Below are positions 55,392-64,000 of a DNA stretch of 64,000 nt, in pieces (position 1 is the first letter of the stretch; every line of letters starts with the position of its first letter). The stretch lies in assembly GCA_910575775.1 (NCBI GenBank), contig CAJTEY010000015.1, positions 1 through 64,000 of the forward strand. The letters are read 5' to 3'. The notes beneath the pieces are model-generated. The model did no database searches. It saw only the letters and a list, made by a program, of their open reading frames with translations, and was not told the DNA's origin. The translations under genes and the position numbers were made by a program. This stretch comes from Lachnospiraceae bacterium. Lineage in GTDB: Bacteria > Bacillota > Clostridia > Lachnospirales > Lachnospiraceae.

Positions 55392-57543
55392 AGTATTCCT
55401 CCATTTTCTCCATCTCTTCTTCCGCATCAAAGAAATAGTCATATGACGTCATTATTTGATTGATAAGATTATCTGCGACTTCGGGATTATCAGCAAGTCT
55501 CCCAAATTCAACCATTCTTGCCACTTCACCTACAATGATAGTTTTGTCTTCTTCTATATCTTTAGGGATTACGTTGTCCAACTCCCTTGGAAGTGTAATA
55601 AAATCATAAATAACCGCCTTCTTCTTATTATCGCTTTTTCTAAGAAGACGACCTCTTCTTTGAACAAATTCTTTCGGATTTCTTGAACTACTCATTATAA
55701 AAGCAGTCTTTATTCCTGGAATATTAACACCTTCATCTAAGCATTTAATTGCAGTTACAACTTGATACATCCCTTGTGCAAAATATTTTTTGATATTTTG
55801 TCTTTCTTTCAAATTTTCCTCCGCAGTAAATCGCTTAACCGACATATGATATTCAGTCTGAAGTTTTTTTGTAACTAAATCTATTTGTCTAAGAATTTCA
55901 CCCGTATCCTCGTCCTCTACATTCGCCGCTCCACAATAAACAAGAATATTATTATCATTTCTATAATTTTCTAAAAGTTCCATTAACAAAGTAACTTTAT
56001 TTTCAGCGCTAGCTAACAGTCTTGTCCTTTGGTATACTATCGACTTTCCAGCCTCAGACACACGCATTTTACCATTTTTGACAATAATATATTTTTTTAA
56101 TTTCTTAGAAAATTGTCTATATTTAGAAAGTTCATAATCTGATAATGCTACTGAAATAGGAATATATTCATAATGAACGAGATTACCTTCTTCAATTGCT
56201 CTTTCTAGCGAATATTCAATACATTTTTCTCCAAAGAATTTATTAATTGTATTCGTACCACTTTTATCCATGTACCTTTTTATTGTTGCTGATAATGCAA
56301 TTCGATTAGTAATATTCCATGGCATAACCTTAATCATCTGCGGGGATCCAAAATTGTGTGCTTCATCAACTATTAGTAATACATTCTGTGTCTCATTAAA
56401 TCGTACTGTATATTTCTGAATATCATCCCCCGCAAAAGTATCATTCGTTGTAATACACACAAACGGACTTCCGTCTTTACGAAATCTTTTGTATGCTTTC
56501 ATCATATCTTTTTTCCAATCTCCATTAGGAGATTTCGAATGTGCTATGATAATAGGCACAGAACACCATATCGCTACATCTTCCTCCCACTGACTCACAA
56601 GATGAATATATGGACAAACAATAAAAACTGCAATATGTTCTTCACAAGCTTTTGCCAATTGGGTCATGCCATACAGTGCTGTATATGTCTTTCCTGCACC
56701 AGTACACATATCAAATATACCACTATATCCTTTAATCTGCCATTGCTGTACAGCCTCTTCTTGATATTCATGCAATACAATTCCATCCGGAACCCTAAAT
56801 TTCCGCTGACGCTTTAAATATGCTCTATATCCAAATTCTTCTTCATCTGTATTCCAATTTATACCAGAAGACTTTTTATATTTCATTAGTTTCTGTGTTA
56901 CTATATCCGGAAAATCAATAACATGTAACTTCAATGTGTCATCATCCCACATCTGATCAAAATCATTTTCCGCAACATGCACAGCTTCTATCTGACTTGA
57001 ATCCTTCCAACTACAGAACGTATACAATGATTCAAAATTTCCATCCAAACCATTTCCTGATTCATTTACAGATCCTGCATAACTGATTTTATTACCTTCA
57101 TGATCAATAAATACAGCTATCTTTTCATGATAAAGTCTAAAGCCATCATCATCTTCTAAAAAAGCAATTTTTATATCCAAATTCCCATTAGCAATCAATG
57201 TAGCAATTAAATTCAATCTTTCTTCTTCAAAATATGTAACAGGTTCTTGCACACTCCTTAATAATGCGCTTGTTATAACTTCATCCCTATTTTTATAGCC
57301 ATAATCAATGGCTTCAATATCTTGCTTATCAAGATTGGGAGAACATACTATCTGAATTTTACCGCCATTTTTAGCCATTTCAAAAAGACCTACTGACAAT
57401 TGAATTAATGACGTTGAGCTAAAATATCCCGTTCCTCTCTTATATAGCTCTGTTTGTGACAATACCGGAATCAAAAAATCTCTAGGGAAATTATGTATTT
57501 CGGAGCGATACCTAATTTGTATATCCAAATTTTGAAAACTCAT
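55381..57543 (-). CDS. PLD-nuclease/DEAH helicase fusion (phosphorothioation restriction-type)
   Basis: A 720-aa protein. The N-terminal ~220 residues form a phospholipase-D-type nuclease domain with H139-x-K141 (YHEKIAVF) and GSVNESGNG. A superfamily 2 helicase follows: TGAGKT (281-286), DEAH (393-396), SAT motif (ALSATIK), and motif VI FVQRRGRLLR. The architecture matches the helicase known as a dnd-associated restriction enzyme family. It would scan DNA and cut molecules lacking the modification, or help the modification complex. It sits between the desulfurase and the small protein. Confidence 0.85.
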   Translation of the reverse strand: MSFQNLDIQIRYRSEIHNFPRDFLIPVLSQTELYKRGTGYFSSTSLIQLSVGLFEMAKNGGKIQIVCSPNLDKQDIEAIDYGYKNRDEVITSALLRSVQEPVTYFEEERLNLIATLIANGNLDIKIAFLEDDDGFRLYHEKIAVFIDHEGNKISYAGSVNESGNGLDGNFESLYTFCSWKDSSQIEAVHVAENDFDQMWDDDTLKLHVIDFPDIVTQKLMKYKKSSGINWNTDEEEFGYRAYLKRQRKFRVPDGIVLHEYQEEAVQQWQIKGYSGIFDMCTGAGKTYTALYGMTQLAKACEEHIAVFIVCPYIHLVSQWEEDVAIWCSVPIIIAHSKSPNGDWKKDMMKAYKRFRKDGSPFVCITTNDTFAGDDIQKYTVRFNETQNVLLIVDEAHNFGSPQMIKVMPWNITNRIALSATIKRYMDKSGTNTINKFFGEKCIEYSLERAIEEGNLVHYEYIPISVALSDYELSKYRQFSKKLKKYIIVKNGKMRVSEAGKSIVYQRTRLLASAENKVTLLMELLENYRNDNNILVYCGAANVEDEDTGEILRQIDLVTKKLQTEYHMSVKRFTAEENLKERQNIKKYFAQGMYQVVTAIKCLDEGVNIPGIKTAFIMSSSRNPKEFVQRRGRLLRKSDNKKKAVIYDFITLPRELDNVIPKDIEEDKTIIVGEVARMVEFGRLADNPEVADNLINQIMTSYDYFFDAEEEMEKMEEYYGE

Positions 57544-57564
57544 TACCCATTTCCTCTCTTTGTA

Positions 57565-58710
57565 CTATATGTTCTCTCCTATATAATCAAGTGCATTTTC
57601 AAGTTCCTTAAAATCCCTATCATCCGTAAAATAATTCACGCTAAACCTAATAGTTCCTGCCGGATATGTTCTGATAAATTGATGTGCTAATGGTGCACAA
57701 TGTAAGCCTGTTCTCACAGAAATTCCTTGCCTGGAAAAGATATTACCTGCACTATCGCTACTCATCCCATCTATACGACATGATACTATTCCTACATACC
57801 TACGCCCTTCATGGTTTCCAATCACCCGAATAAAATCATATTTATTCAAAATATCTAACAGCCTTTTTCTATTCTCCTTATCCTTTTTTATCATTTCTGC
57901 AATCGTTGTCTCTCCTATCCACTTCAATGCAGCATTCAGCCCTGCAATACCTAAAATATTCATTGTTCCCATCTCATATTTTTCCGGAAGACTCTTTGGC
58001 ATATCCTGATTCGCAGACTCATAGCCAGTTCCTCCAAATATAACAGACGGAAGCTTTATCGACGACTTCATCACAAAACCCGAGATCCCTGTCGGACCAT
58101 ATAATGTCTTATGTCCCGCAAAAACTGCAAAATCAAATATATTTAAACCAATATTGCAATCAACTAATCCTGCCGTCTGAGCCATATCAATCAATGTAAT
58201 TGCATCATATTTTTTAGATAACGAAAATATTTCTTCTACTGGTGCAACAAGACCAATCGTATTACTTGCATGACTTACAATCACAAAGTCAGGCTTTACT
58301 GCATCAAACTGATATCGAATTTTCTCAAGATCATATCGCAAATCATTGTTTACCGCCAATTCTGTAACCATAATTACACCATTTTTTTCAAAATGATGTA
58401 ACGTTCTGGTTACGGCATTATGTTCAAATGGACTAATATAAATATTCCTTACTCCATCAGCTATAATCCCTTGAATAATAATATTCAGAGCAATTGTCGC
58501 CGTAGGTGTAAATACTACTTGTTTCGCTGGACAATGCAAAAGTTCTTGCACTTTTACTCTTGTGTCTGCAATCAATCCACCAGCAGTTACAGACATTAAA
58601 TGCTTTCCCCGTCCTGCATTACCACCACTTTTTCGATAGAACTCATTCATGAAAGCATATACACATTCTGGCTTAGGATATGTAGTTGCCGCATTATCAA
58701 AATATGCCAT
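57565..58710 (-). CDS. dndA: Cysteine desulfurase, DndA role
   Basis: A 381-aa PLP enzyme of aminotransferase class V. N-terminal FDNAATTYPKP, PLP-binding FAGHKTLYGPTG with Lys201, and catalytic Cys338 in RTGLHCAPLAHQ. It supplies sulfur from cysteine. Location inside the island between the large ATPase and the helicase argues for DNA phosphorothioation rather than Fe-S housekeeping. The type resembles SufS/CsdA-like clostridial desulfurases more than IscS. Confidence 0.88.
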   Translation of the reverse strand: MAYFDNAATTYPKPECVYAFMNEFYRKSGGNAGRGKHLMSVTAGGLIADTRVKVQELLHCPAKQVVFTPTATIALNIIIQGIIADGVRNIYISPFEHNAVTRTLHHFEKNGVIMVTELAVNNDLRYDLEKIRYQFDAVKPDFVIVSHASNTIGLVAPVEEIFSLSKKYDAITLIDMAQTAGLVDCNIGLNIFDFAVFAGHKTLYGPTGISGFVMKSSIKLPSVIFGGTGYESANQDMPKSLPEKYEMGTMNILGIAGLNAALKWIGETTIAEMIKKDKENRKRLLDILNKYDFIRVIGNHEGRRYVGIVSCRIDGMSSDSAGNIFSRQGISVRTGLHCAPLAHQFIRTYPAGTIRFSVNYFTDDRDFKELENALDYIGENI

Positions 58711-58722
58711 TCATAGCCCCCC

Positions 58723-61700
58723 TTAACATAACTCTTTTAAGATTTCCATCAAAATCTGTCGTTTCTCCTGATCAGAAATAGCTCTCCCCATAGATTCCAG
58801 GGCTGCAGACACTTGATTATGTAACAATTTTCCTTTACCAGTTCCCTCAACGCTATTAAATCTTTTTGTGACAGCAACCCCATTATCGTCTAAAAAAGTG
58901 ATCTGATAAGTGCTGGTGTTTTGGGTATCCGTTGTTTCCCCTGTTTCAGAATGATAAGTTTCAGCCGTTTCCCTATACTTCTTAACATTGGTATAATAAA
59001 GTTCCACAACTTTTTCATCCCAATCTTCAATTCTCAAATCTGTTGCTAATTTTGCTAGTCTTGTTATTGTAAGGTCATCATCATTCGTTATGTTTTTAAA
59101 TAACTCAAGGCACTTCTCCGTTCCATCTGTAAACAACTGTTCAAACACTGTCTGATCCAGTGTCTCACACCAGTCCTTTATAACAGATGATAAAGACATT
59201 TTTGTCACTCGATTTTTTCCTTTTGAAAGAGCAAAAATATTTTTTGTCTCTTTTATGAGATTCTTTTTTACATTCGAAAGGTAATCATCATAAAATTTCT
59301 TAACAGCCTTTATATTATCCGCTAACGACTCCCTAAACTCATTCATTGCATAAAGTTTAGGAATTCTATTAAAAAGCAACTCATTTCCGCTGATATTCTG
59401 TTTCAGCAGATTTAATACCCCTTGATATTCTTTAATTATTTTCTTTCCATCAGCAGCCTTTTTGCTTTCCTTAGCGAGCTTCGGAAGTGCCATATACCAA
59501 CGACGCATTGCAAACACAATGTAGTCATAAGAATTTGCTCCTCTTTCAACCTCTACAATATATTCCGCGAAACACTCTGAAAGTCTTTGTACAAATCCCT
59601 CTTTTTCCGGATTCCAATCCAAGTACGATAATGTAAACATATCTGGTCTAGAATTAATTTGTAATAATGTTTCTGCTGATAAGGGGATCTGGCCAAACTT
59701 ATCTGAGATAATCACTTCTCTTTTATATTCATGAATAACCGTCGCTAGATAAATAGGAATCAAGCCTCTTCTCAAGCCAATATGATATTCCGCAGAAACC
59801 AATCTATGAAACAATACCGCAAAGGACACAGCTCCGCTTTGTCTTGTTTCTACTATGAAGTCCTCTATCACAGCCAACAACTCATCCATATGTTCAACTA
59901 CAGATGGTCTGAGATTCAATTTGGGAAGTCCGTCATTTTCATCCCATATACCAGTACGTATAAGAGTACTCCGCATAATTGAGACTTCCTGACCTGATCC
60001 CATAAGACCAAGATTAGGTTCTAACTCATTGCGCAATAAAGCAGCAACAATTTTATTCCTGCTATTATTTGCCGTTGCAGTTATTTCATTTCTGTTCATC
60101 GCCTCATTATTAATTACAGGCGTAAGTGAATAAACCTCATCGCAAATTTTGGACATTAACTCTGTCAACGTTGCTTTTCTACTAATTGCAATTTCCCGAC
60201 CATTATAGATATAACGTGACTTATACTCTTCTGGTCTGGTATATCCGCGCACAAAAGATCCAATTACGTCTCTGAGGTCTTCATATATAACTTCATACTC
60301 CTCAAACAGCACCTTGTCATCATTCGCGATATCTCTAAGCATTGACACCGCATTAAATTCTTTAACTATATCTTCTATCTCAGAAAAATGCCTTGGTATT
60401 ACAAAAATGATGCTCTCTTTCTCTGTGCTTGTATCCAATATAGTTTTTTTCAACTTCGGAATTGCCTCTTCGTTATGTGGAATAATCCCATAAATAACAC
60501 CATCGGCATCTATGGGTGCACTTTTTAGCGTCCAGTCTACATCCTCTGTCACTTCATATTCATCAATAAACTCAAAAGTAAAGTATCTGATTATATCACG
60601 TTCATTGTTATATCGTGACGGATATACATAATTATCAAAATTAGAATTATTCAGTGTCTCTTTAACAGTAGTTCTCTTACTCAGAATCTCTACCATGTCA
60701 CTAATTTTTTGACGAATGTCAACTCCAGAAGCCTGTTTCAGCCGAAGAAAGTTATTACTTCTCTTAAGATAGACCACATATTCTTTTTCAATCAAGTTAT
60801 CTATCGCCCTGTTAATTTCTTCCGGTTTATAACTAATCGAGTAAATACTAACCAACTCATCTTTTGACGGCTGCAGCTTTTCAAATTGTTCCAGTATATA
60901 AATTAATGCCAAGGTCTTTATAACCTTGCTCTCCAGAGAGGTATCATCAAGCTTCTCTAATATCATCTCTGTCAACACATACATTTGATGTATACTGCCG
61001 CCATATACTTCTTTTTTAAGTAATGGTTCAAAATAATCATAAATAAGATCCGGTGTAATGACCTCAAAATGGTCATCTTCATAAGCCTCTAAGAATGCTG
61101 GTAATGTCGATACTCCTGGTGCAGAAATAAAAGTAAATAAAGTCCTTTCATTTTGTGCAATACGCTCAGACAGTCTTGGCAAAACAAATGTAGATACTGG
61201 ATGTAAAGGATAGCAGCCATAGATTATTTTCTGGATGTTATCTTCATCTACGTCACCAAAAATATTATGCTTTTTATATCTTAACAAAATATCTGCAAAA
61301 CTTTTCGAGTAATCCTTACAAAACTTATCCCACTTAGTCCTTTTCTTCTGTATGGCGAAACTGATAATCTCATATGTCTGGGCAAAATTATTGTTTAAAT
61401 GTATATGCCTAAATCTTTCTGATACGCCACGCCATCCATCTACTTTTTGTTTAGGCAACTTATCAATATAATTTGCGATTTCCTTGTGAGAAATCAGCAT
61501 AAGATGCATTTGAGTTTCACCGCTTCTGTTACACTTCTCAGCAAAGTCCTGTAGCATCTTAGTGTCACTTACAGATGCTTCTTTTATATTAGCTTCAAGA
61601 AACTTACTAAACTCATCATAAATCACATAGATTCCTGTATACCCCTTTGATTTCAGTCCTTTTGAAGCTTCCTCATAAAGATCTACAACATCAAATCCAA

Positions 61701-62340
61701 GGAATGGATTGAATACACTTCCTGCTGTTAATATCGGATATATCTTTTCAAACTTTTCATATGCCCCTATACTAAAATTCTGTAACTCTTCAACAAACTG
61801 CTTAATAGGCATATCAAGAATGCCTTTTAGTTTCATATATGTATCAGGAAAATCTTTTTCCCAACGATCGATTACCTGCACTGCTGCTTTGTAGTTTGTT
61901 TCTGGCATCACATGCAGTAACCCATTAACCGACAATGTTCTTTGCAATGCCAACAAAAAAGCTTGTGACAAACTAGTATTACTACCAGCAACAATTACTG
62001 GCAAAAGCTTATTATCAGTCTCATAATAATTATCAACAATCTGAAAAAGTCTGGGATTCTCTTGAATCCTTGGCATAACCTTTTCGAATAATGTATGCTC
62101 CCTTTTCATAAGCATGGCAAGAATAGTAAGTACAATATGTGACTTGCCTTTTCCATATGGTCCAATAAGAACTCTTGCTCTTTCTGTCGATGTTGGATTA
62201 GTACTAAGAAGAATTTCTTCCATCAATGACAACGCTGATTTAGTCGGTATAAAACTCTTTAGTTTATCATCGTTGTTCAGATCATATCCAATATTCACCG
62301 AATATTGGAAACCCGAAGCAACCGAAATCATTTTACTCAT
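58723..62340 (-). CDS. Large P-loop ATPase, BrxC/PglY-like organisation
   Basis: A ~1205-aa protein. Walker A is GPYGKGKSH near residue 60 and Walker B is IYVIYDEFSKF near 240. Both sit in the N-terminal third. The rest is long, helical and charged, with winged-helix-like stretches (KEYVVYLKRSNNFLRLKQAS). The size and the early P-loop with GxYGxGKS resemble BREX ATPases BrxC/PglY, but this is not established from sequence alone. It follows the DUF4007 gene by 11 bp, with AGGTGG before the chosen ATG. Its partner pattern (DUF4007, desulfurase, DndC-like) points to a phosphorothioation-linked ATPase. Confidence 0.75.
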   Translation of the reverse strand: MSKMISVASGFQYSVNIGYDLNNDDKLKSFIPTKSALSLMEEILLSTNPTSTERARVLIGPYGKGKSHIVLTILAMLMKREHTLFEKVMPRIQENPRLFQIVDNYYETDNKLLPVIVAGSNTSLSQAFLLALQRTLSVNGLLHVMPETNYKAAVQVIDRWEKDFPDTYMKLKGILDMPIKQFVEELQNFSIGAYEKFEKIYPILTAGSVFNPFLGFDVVDLYEEASKGLKSKGYTGIYVIYDEFSKFLEANIKEASVSDTKMLQDFAEKCNRSGETQMHLMLISHKEIANYIDKLPKQKVDGWRGVSERFRHIHLNNNFAQTYEIISFAIQKKRTKWDKFCKDYSKSFADILLRYKKHNIFGDVDEDNIQKIIYGCYPLHPVSTFVLPRLSERIAQNERTLFTFISAPGVSTLPAFLEAYEDDHFEVITPDLIYDYFEPLLKKEVYGGSIHQMYVLTEMILEKLDDTSLESKVIKTLALIYILEQFEKLQPSKDELVSIYSISYKPEEINRAIDNLIEKEYVVYLKRSNNFLRLKQASGVDIRQKISDMVEILSKRTTVKETLNNSNFDNYVYPSRYNNERDIIRYFTFEFIDEYEVTEDVDWTLKSAPIDADGVIYGIIPHNEEAIPKLKKTILDTSTEKESIIFVIPRHFSEIEDIVKEFNAVSMLRDIANDDKVLFEEYEVIYEDLRDVIGSFVRGYTRPEEYKSRYIYNGREIAISRKATLTELMSKICDEVYSLTPVINNEAMNRNEITATANNSRNKIVAALLRNELEPNLGLMGSGQEVSIMRSTLIRTGIWDENDGLPKLNLRPSVVEHMDELLAVIEDFIVETRQSGAVSFAVLFHRLVSAEYHIGLRRGLIPIYLATVIHEYKREVIISDKFGQIPLSAETLLQINSRPDMFTLSYLDWNPEKEGFVQRLSECFAEYIVEVERGANSYDYIVFAMRRWYMALPKLAKESKKAADGKKIIKEYQGVLNLLKQNISGNELLFNRIPKLYAMNEFRESLADNIKAVKKFYDDYLSNVKKNLIKETKNIFALSKGKNRVTKMSLSSVIKDWCETLDQTVFEQLFTDGTEKCLELFKNITNDDDLTITRLAKLATDLRIEDWDEKVVELYYTNVKKYRETAETYHSETGETTDTQNTSTYQITFLDDNGVAVTKRFNSVEGTGKGKLLHNQVSAALESMGRAISDQEKRQILMEILKELC

Positions 62341-62351
62341 CGGCATCCCAC

Positions 62352-63248
62352 CTACACTTCTTCATTTATTGTTTCATAATATTTGTTAACACACTGGTCA
62401 AATGTCATCTGCATATTCAACCGAACAACATCCAAGCCTGCAGTTCTTATGACCTTGACCAACCCTGCATTCTCTACCTCATGTAAAATATCTAACATTG
62501 TAATGGCATCTAAATTAAATACACGTCCTATATTTTTAGGTTTTGTCAGGAGATCATTCAAACCAATCTCTCCCTTTCCTTTTGCTTGATCCACTATTAC
62601 GGCATAAACTACCCACGGATTGAATGTCTTTGCTGCTGGTATTGATTTCTTATATGTTTTCTGCCTTTTATTTGCAATATCTACAAGTCCTAATTCTCCA
62701 AAAGGACAATCAATATTGTTCTCCGGCGACACTTTGCCTGGATTTGATTTGTACCGTGGCAAGTATGTATTGATGATACAAGCGAAATCATCGTTTAAAG
62801 ATCTAATAGCTACTGTTGAGGCATCATCAGCCATCAAAACATAATTCTGCAATCCCTGTACAAACTCTTCTCGCGTAAATTCCGACATTGAAAACACATT
62901 AAAAAAGTAATACCACGCCGTAGCCTCTTCATCCTGTTTCGCCAACTGATATTGTAGCAAATATAATGTTCCTAATTCTTCAATAAATTTGTCATTATTA
63001 AATATTTCATTTCCAAGTGGCGTAAGCTTCTGGACACGTTTTCCCTTCTTAGGCTCCGATGTCAATCCTACCGCCTGCAACCAATAACGTAAAGCCTTGA
63101 CCATATTGGAACCTATTCCAAGAACATCCATTGGATTTTCATTTTTATCTACAAACAAGTCTTCCTTAGCCACAACACGTTCCATGCCCTTACTAAGCCA
63201 GCCTTTCCTTATAAAAAATGTATCATGAGCACGAAACTTCATTGACAT
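62352..63248 (-). CDS. DUF4007 family protein
   Basis: A 298-aa protein opening with FRAHDTFFIRKGWLSKGME, the hallmark of DUF4007. It continues as a helical protein with a winged-helix-like C-terminus (AITMLDILHEVENAGLVKVI). The family is found beside DndC-like genes and large ATPases in sulfur-modification loci; its biochemical role is unknown to me. GGAGG precedes the chosen ATG; a start 15 bp upstream overlaps that site. Confidence 0.85.
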   Translation of the reverse strand: MSMKFRAHDTFFIRKGWLSKGMERVVAKEDLFVDKNENPMDVLGIGSNMVKALRYWLQAVGLTSEPKKGKRVQKLTPLGNEIFNNDKFIEELGTLYLLQYQLAKQDEEATAWYYFFNVFSMSEFTREEFVQGLQNYVLMADDASTVAIRSLNDDFACIINTYLPRYKSNPGKVSPENNIDCPFGELGLVDIANKRQKTYKKSIPAAKTFNPWVVYAVIVDQAKGKGEIGLNDLLTKPKNIGRVFNLDAITMLDILHEVENAGLVKVIRTAGLDVVRLNMQMTFDQCVNKYYETINEEV

Positions 63249-63268
63249 TCTAGTAACCTCCATTACTG

Positions 63269-64000
63269 TTATTTAGTTCTCAGATACTTATCCATTGTGC
63301 AACCACCATCAATATATTTCGCAGTCATGCACATCTTACAATGAACACATTTATCTGAATCTATATAATAATTATCACTTGAAATTGAAATCGCTCCTGC
63401 CCGACAAATCGACTCACATTTCAAGCATTTTCTGCATGCATTAAATTTACGAATCTGATAACCAACCATTCTCTGCAAGTCATCATGATCCTGCACATTC
63501 ATCGTTCTGACTTTGACAGCATACTCATATCCATCCTGGCTAAAAGGTTGAATAGATAAAATAGGTACACTTGTTCTTGCGTCAAGTACAAGTACCTCAT
63601 GTAATAATTTCTTGCCAAGTTCTGGTGCCACCCTACCAAAAGGTGTAAACATGCCTATCAATTGATCATCAAATGGACGAACCAAACGATATATCTTCGC
63701 ATGGTCTTCTGTTGTACAGTTTGTAAATTTGATTTTCACATCACCAGCTGCTGCAAGGCCATTTCCCCCTTGACGTGCTTTCCACTTACCAGTATCTACA
63801 TATATCTCCGCATCCTCTTTACCAATTTTTTTTGCAAAACCTATAAGAAAATCTCTCCACTTTTTAGACTGCACAGGCATATAAATTCTAGATAAAAATT
63901 GTACTCTCTGGTTGTTGTTTGGGCAACACCAACAGCCCACTCTATCATACCCCAATCTATAAGCTTCATTGAAATCAACATTTTCTGCCAACATATAGAG
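63269..64000 (-). CDS. dndC: DndC-like sulfurtransferase with C-terminal ferredoxin domain, 5'-truncated
   Basis: The frame is open to the window edge, so the N-terminal PP-loop of the PAPS-reductase fold is missing. What remains shows YRLGYDRVGCWCCPNNN, a Cys motif of PAPS-reductase-like sulfurtransferases, a middle domain, and at the C-terminus two ferredoxin-type clusters (CRKCLKCESICRAGAI and CVHCKMC with a late GGC). DndC binds an Fe-S cluster and transfers sulfur to DNA in dnd systems. The added ferredoxin could deliver electrons. Start and total length unknown. Confidence 0.75.
   Translation of the reverse strand, partial: LYMLAENVDFNEAYRLGYDRVGCWCCPNNNQRVQFLSRIYMPVQSKKWRDFLIGFAKKIGKEDAEIYVDTGKWKARQGGNGLAAAGDVKIKFTNCTTEDHAKIYRLVRPFDDQLIGMFTPFGRVAPELGKKLLHEVLVLDARTSVPILSIQPFSQDGYEYAVKVRTMNVQDHDDLQRMVGYQIRKFNACRKCLKCESICRAGAISISSDNYYIDSDKCVHCKMCMTAKYIDGGCTMDKYLRTK

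Noticed and set aside
50574..64000. Classical BREX locus
   Set aside because: No PglX methyltransferase, PglZ or Lon-like BrxL is present; only the large ATPase recalls BREX.

Overview
The window looks like chromosome of a spore-forming Clostridia member, most likely Lachnospiraceae. The evidence is the spoIIGA-sigE pair next to ftsZ, a SCIFF peptide with its radical SAM maturase, a fused SecDF, a meso-DAP type MurE, strong GGAGG ribosome sites and frequent GTG/TTG starts. Almost every core gene lies on the minus strand.

Layout: 1-530 is the 3' end of a phage tail-type gene, closed by a bidirectional terminator. 636-2630 is a c-di-GMP response regulator (REC, HD-GYP, GGDEF). 2738-18296 is the division and cell-wall (dcw) operon, read right to left: MraZ-box promoter, mraZ, rsmH, ftsL, two class B PBPs, mraY, murD, ftsW, murA, ftsQ, ftsZ, then spoIIGA and sigE. 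18418-20721 holds lgt, a 68-bp tandem repeat and ychF. 20906-23900 is a small AT-rich accessory patch: two decayed toxin-antitoxin loci and a membrane-protein gene broken twice, once at a G10 tract. 23962-36584 is the operon murE, priA, def, fmt, zinc peptidase, rsmB, rlmN, stp, prkC, rsgA. 36981-43552 holds recJ, secDF, scfB, scfA and a small membrane protein. 43678-49676 has a plus-strand CNNM/CorC protein and then HAD phosphatase, SseB, aspS and hisS.

50574-64000 is a visibly AT-rich defence island next to an IS1595-like transposase relic. In transcription order it reads: DndC-like sulfurtransferase with a C-terminal ferredoxin (cut by the window edge), DUF4007 protein, ~1205-aa P-loop ATPase, cysteine desulfurase (DndA role), PLD-nuclease/DEAH helicase fusion, 58-aa protein, DndD-like SMC ATPase, 179-aa unknown, then a DUF262 protein and a Hanks-type Ser/Thr kinase behind their own candidate promoter. 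I read it as a phosphorothioation-type modification/restriction locus with an unusual ATPase core and an appended DUF262-kinase module. No DndB or DndE is visible in the window.

At several places between core genes sit two-hairpin intergenic elements, usually starting exactly at the stop codon of the upstream gene in the operon. They form two sequence classes with the same architecture.
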